Assembly: GCA_937924775.1 (NCBI GenBank)
Contig: CALDUT010000001.1
Coordinates: forward strand, 372,001-436,000
Origin: an uncultured Gemmata sp.
GTDB lineage: Bacteria > Planctomycetota > Planctomycetia > Gemmatales > Gemmataceae
Direction: 5' to 3'
Length of the DNA: 64,000 nt
How positions within the stretch are numbered: the first letter of the stretch is position 1; the number at the start of each line of letters is the position of its first letter. Under the pieces are notes generated by a model that saw nothing but the letters and a program-made list of their open reading frames with translations, was not told where the DNA came from and did not search any database. This document shows, in pieces, positions 17,147 to 27,492 of this stretch. The position numbers were made by a program, and so were the translations under genes.

Positions 17147-19258
17147 ATGGCCCGGCTGCTCACCATGCTCACACTCACACTACTGACCGTCCCGGTACTG
17201 CTAGTTTCTATCACAGCGCAGCCTGAGGTGGGCGAGTATGTCAGCCAAGGCAGCCGGGCAGCCAGTGCCCGCGCCACACTGGCCAGCTTCAAGCTGCCCA
17301 CGCTTGAGGGGAAGTGGTATTACGTCGGGCCATTTGATAATACTGACCGGGCCGGGTTCGACTTCGCCTATCCGCCAGAGGAAAAAGTCGATCTGAAAGC
17401 GACTTACGAAGGCAAACGCGGCACGAAAATCGGCTGGAAAGAATACACCGACTTCCGCTTAGGCGAGGTCCTGGATCTGGAAAAACTCTTCCCCCGGGCC
17501 CGTACTAATGCCGTCGTCTACCTCTACCACGAATTTGAATCCCCGCGAGCCTTTCAATGGCCGCTATCCTTTGGCAGCGACGACACTCTCAGTGTCTTCA
17601 TTAACGGCCAGCGGGTCTACCACCAACCGTACTCTCGCGCTGCGGCCCCCGATCAGGACCGCGTGGTTATCGACGTGAAAGAGGGGAGAAACCAACTGTT
17701 GGTGAAGATTTGTCAGGATGCAGGCCAGTGGAAGGTGTATATCGCTCCCGAATTGCCGGACATCCTGCCCGCGACCATCCGCCGCCGACTCGACCGCGAC
17801 TTCCCCGCCCACCGGGAGGCCGCCTCGGCCAAACCCGTCCAAGGCGAAGAACTCTACTACAAGATGGTTACAATTCCCTTGGAGAACGACTGCGTGCTGG
17901 AAGTCGGCGGGTTGGCGTTTCGCCCGGATGGTCGGCTTCTCGTCTGTACGCGGCGCGGGGATATTTACCTCATCCACAACCCCACGGCGGACAACCCTGC
18001 GGAAGTCCGGATGTCGAAATTCGCCAGCGGATTGCATGAAGCTCTGGGGCTTTTGGTAGAATCCAACAACGTGGTTTATGTCGTTCAGCGGCCGGAACTG
18101 ACGCGGATTGTGGATCGCGACGGGGATGGAGTGGCCGACGAATATATCACCGTGTGCGACAAGTGGGGCGTTTCGGGGGACTACCACGAGTTCGCCTTTG
18201 GCCCCGCGCGGGATTCCCAAGGCAATTTCTTCATTACGCTCAATGTCGGCTTCGGGGGCGGTCACCAAGCCCGTGCCCCGTGGCGTGGTTGGTGCGTAAA
18301 AGTCACCCCCGATGGGCAGATGGAGCCGTTCGCCTACGGTCTGCGTTCTCCCAACGGTATCAACTTCTCCCCCGAGGGCGATCTGTTTTACTGCGACAAT
18401 CAGGGCGAATGGGTGGTGACCAACAAGATGCACCACATTCAACGCGGGCAGTTCTTTGGGCATCAGGCATCGCTGCGGTGGGTGAAGGATTCTCCCTTTG
18501 CGGGGAAAGTTCCCACGCAGGTGGCCAGCGGGATGCGCTACGACGGCTTCGATAAATCCGGCAACCACACCGCTCAGTACCCCGCTCTCAGCCCACCGTG
18601 TATTTGGTTCCCGTATGGCCGCATGGGCAAATCTGTCACCGAACCGGTGTGGGACACGACCGGCGGCAAGTTCGGTCCGTTCGCTGGGCAATGTTTCGTG
18701 GGCGATCAAACGAACGCGGTGGTGATGCGGGTGGCGTTGGAGAAGGTCAACGGCCAATACCAGGGGGCGTGTTTCCCCTTCCGGGCTGGGTTCCAATGCG
18801 GGGTCAATCGGCTAGCGTTTGCTCCCGACGGCAGCCTCTTCGCGGGGCAAACGAACCGCGGCTGGGGTTCGCTCGGGGGCAAACCCTACGGCCTGCAACG
18901 CCTGATCTACACCGGGCGGGTGCCCATGGAAATTCACCACATTGCATTGAAAAAAGAAGGATTTGAACTTGCGTTCACAAAACCCGTTGACCCGCGCTCA
19001 CTTGGCGACAAACCGGTCACAATCAGTTCGTACACTTACATTTATGAGAGCCGCTATGGCGGGCCGGAAATCGATGTCCGGGCCGAATCCCTCGGCCCCG
19101 TCCAACTCAGTGACGACGGTTTGAAGCTTCTGGTGCCTGTTGAGCCGCTGCGCAAAGGCCGGGTGTACGATTTCCGACTCCCAGGCCTCCGCAGCCGCGA
19201 CGGAGAACCGGTCCTTCACCCGGAAGCGTACTATACCCTCAACGAATTGGTGAAATGA
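17147..19258 (+). CDS. Secreted beta-propeller protein (sorbosone/glucose dehydrogenase-like, planctomycete type)
   Basis: 703 residues with a signal peptide ([16 protein letters not shown]). An N-terminal beta-sandwich-like region (~45-200: WYYVGPFDN ... [14 protein letters not shown]) resembles carbohydrate-binding or PA14-like modules. A six-bladed propeller region (~245-580: [51 protein letters not shown]) and a C-terminal beta domain follow. Such proteins are abundant in planctomycetes and are often annotated as membrane-bound dehydrogenase-like, but no substrate is known. CAGGAG precedes the start; GTG 17144 is adjacent in frame. Confidence 0.8.
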   Translation: MARLLTMLTLTLLTVPVLLVSITAQPEVGEYVSQGSRAASARATLASFKLPTLEGKWYYVGPFDNTDRAGFDFAYPPEEKVDLKATYEGKRGTKIGWKEYTDFRLGEVLDLEKLFPRARTNAVVYLYHEFESPRAFQWPLSFGSDDTLSVFINGQRVYHQPYSRAAAPDQDRVVIDVKEGRNQLLVKICQDAGQWKVYIAPELPDILPATIRRRLDRDFPAHREAASAKPVQGEELYYKMVTIPLENDCVLEVGGLAFRPDGRLLVCTRRGDIYLIHNPTADNPAEVRMSKFASGLHEALGLLVESNNVVYVVQRPELTRIVDRDGDGVADEYITVCDKWGVSGDYHEFAFGPARDSQGNFFITLNVGFGGGHQARAPWRGWCVKVTPDGQMEPFAYGLRSPNGINFSPEGDLFYCDNQGEWVVTNKMHHIQRGQFFGHQASLRWVKDSPFAGKVPTQVASGMRYDGFDKSGNHTAQYPALSPPCIWFPYGRMGKSVTEPVWDTTGGKFGPFAGQCFVGDQTNAVVMRVALEKVNGQYQGACFPFRAGFQCGVNRLAFAPDGSLFAGQTNRGWGSLGGKPYGLQRLIYTGRVPMEIHHIALKKEGFELAFTKPVDPRSLGDKPVTISSYTYIYESRYGGPEIDVRAESLGPVQLSDDGLKLLVPVEPLRKGRVYDFRLPGLRSRDGEPVLHPEAYYTLNELVK

Positions 19259-19280
19259 ATCGTGCCGGATACGCCCCCTT

Positions 19281-19793
19281 ATGGACTCCCAGAATCCCTT
19301 CGATCTAGCCTTTGGCGATCCGGCGCACCCGTTCCATCGTCACCATATGGAATTGGCGTTGCAAGAAGCGGCCGCGGCGGCCCGGGAGGATGAAGTGCCG
19401 GTGGGAGCCGTGATCGTTCATCCCGAACGTGGTGTGATCGGCTCGGCCCATAACATGCGTGAACAACTGCAAGACCCCACCGCCCACGCCGAGATGATCG
19501 CCCTGACGCAAGCCGCGGCGGCCCTCCGGTCGTGGCGGTTGGAAAAATGTATCCTCTACGCCACGCTTGAACCCTGCCCGATGTGCGCTGGGGCGATCGT
19601 GCAGGCCCGCGTGCCGATCGTCGTTTATGGCTGCCACGATCCGAAAGCCGGAGCTTGCCAGACGTTGTATCACATCACAAGTGATGTCCGCCTCAACCAC
19701 CGGGCCCAAATCGTCAGCGGTGTTCTGGCCGAACGCTGTGCCGCCCTTCTGACCGACTTTTTCCGCCAAAAACGGCAACAAGGGAAAAAATAA
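19281..19793 (+). CDS. tadA: tRNA-specific adenosine deaminase TadA (A34 to inosine)
   Basis: A cytidine/deoxycytidylate deaminase-fold enzyme that converts A34 of tRNA-Arg to inosine. Seen: the zinc motif HAE at 69-71 and PCPMC at 98-102, exactly as in TadA/nucleoside deaminases; VPVGAVIV precedes them. 170 residues is standard. It is followed by a strong hairpin. A general nucleoside deaminase is an alternative. The name is unrelated to the Tad pilus ATPase. Confidence 0.9.
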   Translation: MDSQNPFDLAFGDPAHPFHRHHMELALQEAAAAAREDEVPVGAVIVHPERGVIGSAHNMREQLQDPTAHAEMIALTQAAAALRSWRLEKCILYATLEPCPMCAGAIVQARVPIVVYGCHDPKAGACQTLYHITSDVRLNHRAQIVSGVLAERCAALLTDFFRQKRQQGKK

Positions 19794-19803
19794 CGCCCGC
19801 TAC

Positions 19804-19835
19804 AACCGTTCGGACCCATCCTCCCCCGAACGGTT
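19804..19835 (+). terminator. Hairpin downstream of the adenosine deaminase gene
   Basis: AACCGTTCGG (19804-19813) and CCGAACGGTT (19826-19835) form a perfect 10-bp stem with a 12-nt loop. No T-tract, so the terminator role is inferred. Confidence 0.5.
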
Positions 19836-19928
19836 ACGACGATGCCGACGCCGGATTGGCACTCACAATCGCCGAAAAATTCTGTTATGCTCCATAGATA
19901 GCCCTTCCCCAGCCGTTGGAGTGGCACC

Positions 19929-21647
19929 ATGTGGCAGCGGTTCTTCGCAGTATTGGCGGTAGCCGTTCTCAGTAGCCTGCTGGCATCCGCGCAGCAGAGC
20001 AACGTTTATTCCAAGGCCGTCCCCCCCGAAAAAGCCGTTTTGGAGCGGTTGAATCTGAAAACGGAATGGGTCCAATTCCTGCCGGTGGAAGGGAATCGGG
20101 ACGCTCTGCTACAAATTCAAACGCTCGATGATCAACTGTTCGTCCAAACCCGCACCGGGGTGCTGGTCGCCCTCGATGCCCTCACTGGCCGCATTCAGTG
20201 GACGGCCCGGCTGGGCAATGGCTCCTACGGCAATGCGCACCCTGTCGCCGCCAATTCACGATTTGTCTTTTGTGCTTATCTGACAAAGCTTTATGCTTTC
20301 CATCGCTACACCGGAGCGACCGAATTTGTCGCGGAGATGGGAGCGGCTCCGACCGCGGGGCTTGTGGCCGATGAATCGGGCGTCTACGGTGTGTTAGGCC
20401 TGCGTTCGGGCAGTGGTGGGGCTCACCGGATCGCGGTTTACGACTTGCCCCGCCCCATCACCATCAATGATCCACTCAAACCCTCTGACGATCCGTTGGC
20501 TCGAGCGGCAAAATCAACCGCCACCAGCCCGGTGGATGATCTGTTGAACCGCTACAACCCCGGCGGATTGGCCCCGCCACCTCCGGACGAATTTGAACCG
20601 GCGTTCCGCCCCAAGGATTTGCAAGCCCCGCTTGGTGGTGGCACCGGCCAACGCACCCCGTCGGTTTCCACTCTGCCGAGCGTTGTTCCGCCCTATTCAT
20701 TAGGCAATCGGGCTCCGGCCCCTTCGCTCAACACCTTGGCGTCGCTGCGGCAGCCGTACCGGTTGCGGTTGGAATCGGGCCGCTACGTTCAGCAAACGCC
20801 CTCCATTTCCATGCAAATGCCGTCGGTATCCAGCTCAATGTTGCTGTCCGACTTGCGGCCCCAACCGATCCAGCCGCCCCTTCGTTGGGAGTACGCTCTC
20901 ACCGCGCGGATTCTCTATCCGCTCAATCTGACACCCACCCGAGTTTACGCGGTCACCGAAGATAACATCGTGGTGGCCATCAACAAAATGAGCGAACCGG
21001 GGAAAATCACCGTTGAAATCAATGACCGCCTCACGGCTCCGATCTCGGCCCGGCCCTCATCGTCCGGTCAAGAGCACTACGTTCCCATGGGCAATGGCCT
21101 GCTTGTAGGTGTCGACGCGACCAGCGGAACGCTGGCCGGTGGGCTCCTGGTGAAGTGGCGAACGGATGTCGGCGGGTTGAACAACCACTCCCCGTTCATC
21201 ACGAAAGAGTACGTCTACGCCTCGGGCGACGATAGCGGCGTCGTCTGTGTCCGCCGTGGGGATGGAGAAATTATCTGGAAAACCGATAACAACGCCGACA
21301 CAATCATCGGTGCCAACGAAGAATTCGTCTACATCCGCGATCGACAAGGCCGGCTTTTGGTTTACGATGCCAAGCGCCCCACGGATAGCGCCCGCAAACG
21401 CGCGGTGCCGCTGGGTTCGGCCAACATGAGCGAGTTCAATGTCCATATTTTGAACACCGCCAACGACCGGATTTACCTCGCAGCTAACAACGGGCTGATC
21501 GTTTGCCTGCGGGATGCCGCCCCCAAATACGCCAAACCAATGGTCATTTGGCCCCCCGCGGAGATCAACAAGCCCGAAAAACCGCGGATTGTTGTCGATT
21601 CGCCGGAAAAAAATGGGGATATGAACCCAGAAGCGAAGAAAGATTAG
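19929..21647 (+). CDS. Exported PQQ-type beta-propeller protein
   Basis: 572 residues with a signal peptide (FFAVLAVAVLSSLLASAQ). Propeller-like repeats include DDQLFVQTRTGVLVALDALT (~60-80), TRVYAVTEDNIVVAINK (~335), YVYASGDDSGVVCVRRGDGE (~430-450) and DRIYLAANNGLIVCLRD (~520). They match the PQQ/BamB-like repeat pattern. A Pro-rich low-complexity stretch (~205-305) interrupts the blades. Function unknown; no PQQ-enzyme catalytic signature was seen, so it is probably structural or sensory. Confidence 0.75.
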   Translation: MWQRFFAVLAVAVLSSLLASAQQSNVYSKAVPPEKAVLERLNLKTEWVQFLPVEGNRDALLQIQTLDDQLFVQTRTGVLVALDALTGRIQWTARLGNGSYGNAHPVAANSRFVFCAYLTKLYAFHRYTGATEFVAEMGAAPTAGLVADESGVYGVLGLRSGSGGAHRIAVYDLPRPITINDPLKPSDDPLARAAKSTATSPVDDLLNRYNPGGLAPPPPDEFEPAFRPKDLQAPLGGGTGQRTPSVSTLPSVVPPYSLGNRAPAPSLNTLASLRQPYRLRLESGRYVQQTPSISMQMPSVSSSMLLSDLRPQPIQPPLRWEYALTARILYPLNLTPTRVYAVTEDNIVVAINKMSEPGKITVEINDRLTAPISARPSSSGQEHYVPMGNGLLVGVDATSGTLAGGLLVKWRTDVGGLNNHSPFITKEYVYASGDDSGVVCVRRGDGEIIWKTDNNADTIIGANEEFVYIRDRQGRLLVYDAKRPTDSARKRAVPLGSANMSEFNVHILNTANDRIYLAANNGLIVCLRDAAPKYAKPMVIWPPAEINKPEKPRIVVDSPEKNGDMNPEAKKD

Positions 21648-21694
21648 TTCACTACCAACCTTGCCAAATCCTGGCCCCTCGGAAATCCTCAGAA

Positions 21695-21715
21695 GGTGGG
21701 TGAATTTCACCCACC
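21695..21715. repeat. 21-bp near-perfect palindrome upstream of the methyltransferase gene
   Basis: GGTGGGTGAA-t-TTCACCCACC. A related half-site, TTCACCCAC, follows in the next 30 nt. It could be a terminator for the propeller gene or an operator for the alkylguanine methyltransferase gene starting at 21751. Confidence 0.4.
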
Positions 21716-21750
21716 TCTGTTTGTTTCACCCACTCACGGGAGGGCGAACC

Positions 21751-22335
21751 GTGTCTACCCACACCGGCCCACCGCCACCGGCTCGCTTTGTCACCGCTGA
21801 TAGCCCGCTAGGATGGTGGGGCGTCGCGGCGACCGCGACGGGCATCTGCTGGTTCGGTTGGGGTAAGGATGATGTCGCCGTGGAGAACCAACTTCGGCAG
21901 CCGTTCCCCACCGCGATTCGCACTGCCGGCGATCCGCCACTGCGGGAATGGTTCGAGCTGTTACAACGTTACCTTGCGGGCCACGGGCCATGGCCCAAGC
22001 TCCCCGTTGACCTTCCCGGAACCCCCTTCCAACGACGCGTTTGGCGTGCTGTGCGGACCATTCCCGCCGGAGAAACGCGAAGCTACCAACAAGTCGCGAT
22101 CGCGATCGGCTGCCCCACGGCCGCCCGCGCTGTGGCCCGGGCGTGTGCCACCAATCCAGTGGCAGTCGTGGTGCCATGCCATCGCGTGATTGGCCACGAT
22201 GGGCAATTGCGCGGGTATGCCGGCGGATTGGACCGTAAGAGACGGCTGCTGCAGTTGGAAGCCCACAGCCCATACCGACCGCGACGGCCGCCGGTGAAAC
22301 CGCGGCCTGGGCCCCCCGCCAGAACTGACCAGTGA
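21751..22335 (+). CDS. ogt: Methylated-DNA-[protein]-cysteine S-methyltransferase
   Basis: Repairs O6-alkylguanine by transferring the alkyl group to its own cysteine. Seen: the DNA-binding helix GTPFQRRVWRAVRTIPAGET (~92-111) with the RARAVARA-like arginine-finger region, and the active-site PCHRVIG (~141-147). It starts with GTG 21751, preceded by GGGAGG; an in-frame ATG at 21661 would cover the palindrome and adds unrelated residues. 194 residues. The ~25-residue C-terminal Arg/Pro tail is not part of the conserved domain. Confidence 0.93.
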   Translation: MSTHTGPPPPARFVTADSPLGWWGVAATATGICWFGWGKDDVAVENQLRQPFPTAIRTAGDPPLREWFELLQRYLAGHGPWPKLPVDLPGTPFQRRVWRAVRTIPAGETRSYQQVAIAIGCPTAARAVARACATNPVAVVVPCHRVIGHDGQLRGYAGGLDRKRRLLQLEAHSPYRPRRPPVKPRPGPPARTDQ

Positions 22336-22591
22336 AGGTTTTGCGGCAATCAGAAGTCGTCGGAACCCACGAGTTGTGTGCCAACGGGGGACAACGGACA
22401 ACTGTTCAATTTTCAAACAGCCAACCGGTTTCTGGAGCAGCCCAGAGGCATTCCTTGAAAAGAAAGTCCGAAGAACAACTTTCCACAGGTTTCTTTGTTC
22501 AATCGGCAGGTGGCAACCCTTGACGGGTACGCGACGGCGGACTAGCGTGAGACGGGTTGAGTTTTATGAAGTTTTTCAGCGGCGGAACACA

Positions 22592-23890
22592 ATGCCCGGG
22601 ACATGCGTAGTTGGGTTGCAATGGGGCGACGAGGCGAAAGGCAAGATCGTCGATCTGTTGGGCCACGATTGTGATATTGTGGTGCGATACAACGGCGGAG
22701 CCAACGCGGGCCATACGGTGGTGGTCAATGGCAAAGCCTTCAAGCTCTCCTTATTACCCACCGGGGTGATTCGCCCGGGTGTCATTTCGGTGATTGGCAA
22801 TGGGGTGGTGGTGTATCCGCCGCGATTTCTGGAAGAGGTCGATTCGCTGGCTCAAGGCGGCATCGACGTGACCGGGAACCTGTTTGTGAGCGATCATGCC
22901 CACATCATCTTCCCCTACCATATAGAAGAAGAACGGCTGTTGGAAAGCGGCAGTGAGGGGAAGATCGGAACCACTGGTCGCGGCATTGGGCCGTGCTACC
23001 AAGATAAAGTCGGGCGGCGGTTCGGTATTCGCATGGGCGAGTTGCTGAACGAAGCACACCTGCGGGAGCGGTTGCGGTTTATTGTGCCCTTCAAAAATCG
23101 GTTGCTGACCGCGTTCGCCAATGGTCATGGGCCTTCCGTGCGTTCGTTCGACTCCGAGACCATCGCCGAGGAATACCTAGGTTATGCCCAACGGCTCAAG
23201 CCGTTTGTTCGCGATACCAGCCGCCTGTTGCAAGACGCGCTGGCAGCTGGCAAGCGACTGATCTTTGAAGCCGCTCAAGGGAGTCTGCTGGATGTCGATC
23301 ACGGGACATACCCGTATGTGACGAGTTCGAGTAGTTTGCCATCGGGCATCTGGGGCGGTGCCGGCGTTCCTGCGAAGTTCATCACGCGGATCATCGGTGT
23401 GGTGAAAGCTTACACCACCCGGGTGGGTCAAGGGCCTTTCCCCACCGAACTGACCGACGGCCCCGACGGTATCGGCGAACGCATCCGCCGCGTGGGCCGG
23501 GAATATGGTACGGTAACCGGCCGCCCCCGCCGGGTGGGCTGGTTCGATGCGGTCGCGGTCCGCTATACGGCCACGCTTTCCGGGGCCGATGAAATCACGC
23601 TGATGCTGCTCGACGTCCTCAGCGGCCTGACCGAGTTGAAAATTTGCACCGCGTATGAACTCGATGGCCAGCAGCTCACGCACTTTCCCAGCGATGCGTA
23701 TCAACTCGAACGATGCCAGCCCATCTACGAGACACTCCCGGGGTGGCGTGAAGACATCACCGGGATCCGGAAATGGGCCGATTTGCCCACCGCCGCCCGC
23801 CGCTATGTGGAACGTATCCGCGAATTGGTGGGGCTGAAGGTGAGCGTGGTGTCGGTGGGGCCGGATCGGGAACAAACGATTATGGTCTGA
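22592..23890 (+). CDS. purA: Adenylosuccinate synthetase
   Basis: Converts IMP, aspartate and GTP to adenylosuccinate, the first committed step to AMP. Seen: VVGLQWGDEAKGKIVD at the N-terminus (P-loop-like GDEAKGK), NGGANAGHTV near 38-47, GTTGRGIGP (~127-135) and GRPRRVGWFD (~303-312). 432 residues is standard. ATG 22592 gives the family N-terminus; the frame is open 216 nt further upstream without homology. A TTGACG-17-TAGCGT pair at 22520-22548 is a weak promoter candidate. purC lies at 55.4 kb, so the purine genes are scattered. Confidence 0.97.
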   Translation: MPGTCVVGLQWGDEAKGKIVDLLGHDCDIVVRYNGGANAGHTVVVNGKAFKLSLLPTGVIRPGVISVIGNGVVVYPPRFLEEVDSLAQGGIDVTGNLFVSDHAHIIFPYHIEEERLLESGSEGKIGTTGRGIGPCYQDKVGRRFGIRMGELLNEAHLRERLRFIVPFKNRLLTAFANGHGPSVRSFDSETIAEEYLGYAQRLKPFVRDTSRLLQDALAAGKRLIFEAAQGSLLDVDHGTYPYVTSSSSLPSGIWGGAGVPAKFITRIIGVVKAYTTRVGQGPFPTELTDGPDGIGERIRRVGREYGTVTGRPRRVGWFDAVAVRYTATLSGADEITLMLLDVLSGLTELKICTAYELDGQQLTHFPSDAYQLERCQPIYETLPGWREDITGIRKWADLPTAARRYVERIRELVGLKVSVVSVGPDREQTIMV

Positions 23891-23974
23891 AACCCGTGCA
23901 CAAAGACGGTGTTTCGGTAGCATGACTCAAACACCTTCGCTCGGCCTTCGGCAACCCATCGCGCTTGGGGTGGT

Positions 23975-24745
23975 ATGACGGCAGTACACGATCCTTGTGC
24001 CTACGCTCAATCAGTCGGTCTCGACCCCGGCCGGCTGCCGCGGCACATCGCGATCATCATGGATGGCAACGGTCGCTGGGCGCAGCGGCAAGGCAAAAAA
24101 CGCGCTGAAGGCCATGCGCGGGGGGCTCACTCCGTCGATGTCGTCACGGAGGAATGCTGCCGTTTGGGTATTCGCCAACTGACGCTCTATTGCCTCAGCT
24201 CAGAGAATTGGAAACGCCCCAAGACGGAAATCGACTTCCTCATGACGCTGTTAAAAGAATACCTGCTGGCGGAGCGGTCGAAAATTCTCGAACAGAACAT
24301 CCGGTTCACCGTCATCGGCCGCCGCAGCGGATTACCCAATGAAGTGCTGACCGAAATCGACGAAAACATCCGCCTGACGCAACACAACACCGGACTGACC
24401 TTGTGTCTGGCCATCAACTACGGTAGCCGGGCCGAAATTGTCGATGCGATTCAGGTCCTGGCGAAACGCGTCCTGAAGGGCGAACTCGCGCCGGAGGCCA
24501 TCGACGAACAAACCGTTTCCAATGCTCTGTACACCGCCGGTATGCCCGACCCGGACCTGCTCATCCGTACCGCAGGCGAGATGCGCGTCAGCAACTATCT
24601 TTTGTGGCAAATCTCCTATGCCGAACTCTGGGTCACGCCACAGTTTTGGCCCGAATTCGACGCGCCGTTGCTTCATGAAGCCCTCCGCGCTTACGCGCAT
24701 CGTGAACGCCGCTTCGGCGGATTGAACCCCGACGGAACCCCATGA
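23975..24745 (+). CDS. uppS: Isoprenyl (undecaprenyl) diphosphate synthase
   Basis: A cis-prenyltransferase that makes the undecaprenyl carrier for cell-wall synthesis. Seen: HIAIIMDGNGRWAQ (~25-38, catalytic Asp), GHARGA, LTLYCLSSENWKRP (~68-81) and the C-terminal PDPDLLIRTAGEMRVSNYLL (~190-209). Most family members have RTSGE..SNFLLWQ, so Ala replaces Ser here. 256 residues. It lies directly before cdsA, the classic uppS-cdsA pairing. Confidence 0.96.
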   Translation: MTAVHDPCAYAQSVGLDPGRLPRHIAIIMDGNGRWAQRQGKKRAEGHARGAHSVDVVTEECCRLGIRQLTLYCLSSENWKRPKTEIDFLMTLLKEYLLAERSKILEQNIRFTVIGRRSGLPNEVLTEIDENIRLTQHNTGLTLCLAINYGSRAEIVDAIQVLAKRVLKGELAPEAIDEQTVSNALYTAGMPDPDLLIRTAGEMRVSNYLLWQISYAELWVTPQFWPEFDAPLLHEALRAYAHRERRFGGLNPDGTP

Positions 24746-24869
24746 ACTGCCCTCCTGAAAGCCTCCCCCAGCTCCTCTCCCCGATCATCTCCCGCGCTTC
24801 TGCGGGTATCCAGCATTCGAACACGGGCCGTGGCGGTGAGCCGGAGAAGCTGTCCTCACGGGTTCTGCT

Positions 24870-25754
24870 ATGATCCGCACGCGGCTGGTGGTTGGCACGT
24901 TGCTCGCTCTGGGGGCGGCCGGGGTTTTGTGGGGCGATACCCGCTTGGCCTCCTTTGGGTACGCGTGGTTCCCGTGTTTGTTGGGTTTCGTGGGGATGGC
25001 GGGTTTCCTGGCGTCGCGGGAGTTGGTGCGGTTATTTCCCCCGGTTTTTCGGCCACCGGAGGCGTTGGTGGTTGGCGGGGTGCTGATGCTGCTTTTGGCC
25101 AATTGGTATCCCGGGCTGGTAGGAGGATTAGCCGCGAACACGGTTGGTTCACAAGCGGCTTCACCGTGGGCCGTACTGGTACTGGTATTGGTGGGAATAT
25201 TCCTCGCGGCGTTTCTGGGGGAAATGGCGCGTTACCGGGGCGAACCGGGCGCAGCGATTCCGCGTCTGGCTCTCACGCTATTCGCACTGGTGTACTTGGG
25301 CGTGTTGCCGGCCTTCTTCATTCAAGTTCGGTGGTTAGCAGAACCGGACACCTCCGCGATCATGCTCGCATTGATGGTCTTTGTACCCAAAGGAAACGAC
25401 ATCGGGGCCTTCTTTACCGGCACCTTTTGGGGCCGGCACAAAATGACGCCGATTCTCAGCCCGAAGAAGACCTGGGAAGGCTTCACCGGTGGCATGCTGA
25501 CGGGGGCCGGCGTGGCGGTAGGACTATCGTTTTTCGCTCCGGTGTTTCACAATGGTATGGGGGAAGCAATCGGCTTTGGTTTGGCCGTTGGGCTGGCCGG
25601 TGTGCTGGGGGATTTGGCCGAATCTCTCATCAAACGGGATTGCCAAACCAAAGATGCCTCCCACACGATCCCGGGTTTCGGCGGTATCCTCGATGTGATC
25701 GATTCGGTACTGTTGGCGGCTCCGGTGGGGTATGTGTGGTTTCAAGCGCGGTGA
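24870..25754 (+). CDS. cdsA: Phosphatidate cytidylyltransferase
   Basis: Makes CDP-diacylglycerol for phospholipid synthesis; an integral membrane enzyme with about eight hydrophobic segments. Seen: the signature SLIKRDCQTKDASHTIPGF and GGILDVIDS (~250-280), and a conserved NDIGAFFTGTFWGRHKM with PKKTWEG (~175-205). Relative to the PROSITE-type signature, Phe replaces His in the PGHGG segment and Val replaces Arg before the final Asp. 294 residues. Pairs with uppS upstream. Confidence 0.93.
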   Translation: MIRTRLVVGTLLALGAAGVLWGDTRLASFGYAWFPCLLGFVGMAGFLASRELVRLFPPVFRPPEALVVGGVLMLLLANWYPGLVGGLAANTVGSQAASPWAVLVLVLVGIFLAAFLGEMARYRGEPGAAIPRLALTLFALVYLGVLPAFFIQVRWLAEPDTSAIMLALMVFVPKGNDIGAFFTGTFWGRHKMTPILSPKKTWEGFTGGMLTGAGVAVGLSFFAPVFHNGMGEAIGFGLAVGLAGVLGDLAESLIKRDCQTKDASHTIPGFGGILDVIDSVLLAAPVGYVWFQAR

Positions 25755-25871
25755 GAAAGCCTGACGCCGCACAGTCTGATCCCCAGGCCACCGCGACACG
25801 ACCGGCCAGAATCGACCAGCCCGTGGACCAGCCGAATGCGGTAGGGGTGATATCGTTTCGGGAAATGCACC

Positions 25872-26834
25872 ATGTCAGAAAGTGTGACTCGTTCCTTATC
25901 GATCGAAGACCGCGACGAAGCGGTGATGCTGTTCGGCCCCCGGGATCAATACTTGCGTTCCCTGCGTGATACGCTCAACGTCAAGGCAGTGTATCGGGGT
26001 GGCGAACTGCGGATGGAAGGCAGTGCCGAGGGCGTGGAGCAATTTGAACGGGCGTTTCAGCAACTGCGGCAGATTGCCCGCAAACAGGGGGAAATTGGGG
26101 CCAAGGATGTCGCCAACGTCCTGGATGTGGTGCAAAGTGGAACCGCACGCGGCGGAGCTCCGATTGTAGCGATGGACAGCGGCCGCAACCTCCGCACCCG
26201 CACCGACGGCCAAAGCCGCTACATTCAGGCCCTGCAGAACCACGATGTGGTCTTTTGCGTGGGCCCCGCCGGAACCGGCAAAACCTACCTCGCGGTGGCC
26301 TGGGCCGTTTCGCTGCTCAAAAGCAAGCAAGTTCGCAAAATTGTGCTGGTTCGCCCGGCCGTGGAGGCCGGTGAACGGCTCGGCTACCTCCCGGGTGATC
26401 TGGTGGCCAAAATCAGCCCCTACCTGCGGCCCCTCTACGACGCCCTCGCGGACATCATGGACCCGGAAATCGTCAAAAAATACATGGAAAACGAGGTGAT
26501 CGAGATTGTACCGCTGGCGTATATGCGCGGCCGGACCTTGAATCAGTCCTGCATCATTTTGGACGAAGGGCAGAATGCGACCGTCGCCCAGATGAAAATG
26601 TTCCTGACGCGTATGGGTACCAATTCCAAGATCGTCATCACCGGTGACCTGACGCAGACCGATCTACCGCGAACTGTGAAAAGTGGTTTAGCCGACGCGG
26701 TGCAGCGCCTGCGGGATATTGAAGGGCTGGCGATAGTCCATCTCGATCAATCGGACATCGTCCGCAATCCCCTGGTAACGCGAATTGTCAAGGCCTACGA
26801 AGACGAACTACCCCGCCGAAAAACCAGTTCCTGA
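25872..26834 (+). CDS. PhoH-like ATPase
   Basis: A cytoplasmic P-loop protein of the PhoH family, linked in other bacteria to RNA metabolism and often paired with YbeY. Seen: an N-terminal KH-like segment (~25-75), Walker A GPAGTGKT at 131-138, VRPAVEAGERLGYLPGD (~158-174) and Walker B CIILDEGQNAT (~225-235), then TGDLTQTDLP. 320 residues is usual. No ybeY was seen beside it. Confidence 0.92.
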   Translation: MSESVTRSLSIEDRDEAVMLFGPRDQYLRSLRDTLNVKAVYRGGELRMEGSAEGVEQFERAFQQLRQIARKQGEIGAKDVANVLDVVQSGTARGGAPIVAMDSGRNLRTRTDGQSRYIQALQNHDVVFCVGPAGTGKTYLAVAWAVSLLKSKQVRKIVLVRPAVEAGERLGYLPGDLVAKISPYLRPLYDALADIMDPEIVKKYMENEVIEIVPLAYMRGRTLNQSCIILDEGQNATVAQMKMFLTRMGTNSKIVITGDLTQTDLPRTVKSGLADAVQRLRDIEGLAIVHLDQSDIVRNPLVTRIVKAYEDELPRRKTSS

Positions 26835-26912
26835 AGCGCATCGGGGGCCAGAAACTGGCACGGCGGTGGTGGTTTGAGCCACCACCGCCGCACACAAGTT
26901 TTTATATTTCAA

Positions 26913-27395
26913 TTACTTCGGCATCAGGACGGTGTCGATGACGTGAATGACGCCATTGCTGGCCTTCACATCCGCGGCCGTAACCTTGGCCCCGCCGAAC
27001 ATGACGTTTTTACCCTTCACTTCCACCTTGAACGCGGTGCCTTGCAGCGTCTTCACCTCCTTGCCATCGAGTTTCACGACATCTGCCGCCATGACCGCGC
27101 CTTCCACCGCGTGCGCCAACAGAATCTTCTTGAGCAGCTCCTTATCCGACAACGCCTTCTTGATAGTTTCGTCACCGAGCTTCTTGAACGCTTCATCCGT
27201 GGGAGCGAAGATGGTAAACGGCCCTTTGCCCTTGAGCGTATCGACCAGGCCGGCTTCCGAAACCGCCTTCAGGAGGATGGTGTGGTCCTTCGAACCGGCG
27301 ACGATTTCCGCAATCGTCTTCGGTTCGTCCGCGCGAGCAGAAACCGTAACCATCAGGCAGGCAGCGACCGCAGCAGCCATTAACCGAGACTTCAT
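26913..27395 (-). CDS. Secreted fasciclin (FAS1) domain protein
   Basis: 160 residues: signal peptide (LMAAAVAACLMVTVSARA) and one FAS1 domain with the conserved FTIFAPTDEAFKKL (~60-75) and GVIHVIDTVLMPK at the C-terminus. FAS1 domains mediate adhesion. The start at 27395 is preceded on the minus strand by CGAGGAG. The frame extends further upstream to 27551 without any domain, so that longer start was rejected. It runs convergent to the PhoH gene. Confidence 0.92.
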   Translation of the reverse strand: MKSRLMAAAVAACLMVTVSARADEPKTIAEIVAGSKDHTILLKAVSEAGLVDTLKGKGPFTIFAPTDEAFKKLGDETIKKALSDKELLKKILLAHAVEGAVMAADVVKLDGKEVKTLQGTAFKVEVKGKNVMFGGAKVTAADVKASNGVIHVIDTVLMPK

Positions 27396-27492
27396 CAGAA
27401 ATACTCCTCGGAGCACACTCGTGAGTGGCGACCGACGACCTTCGCCGATCGCGGAGAAACGCGGAGTTGCAAGGCCTGTTGGCCCCGCGTCC

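Noticed and set aside
17564-18796. 410-codon frame antisense to the propeller gene at 17147
   Set aside because: Same shadow effect; no start signal and no homology.
22376-22591. 72-codon N-terminal extension of purA
   Set aside because: PurA proteins begin at the conserved VVGLQWGDEAKGK; the extension has no homology.
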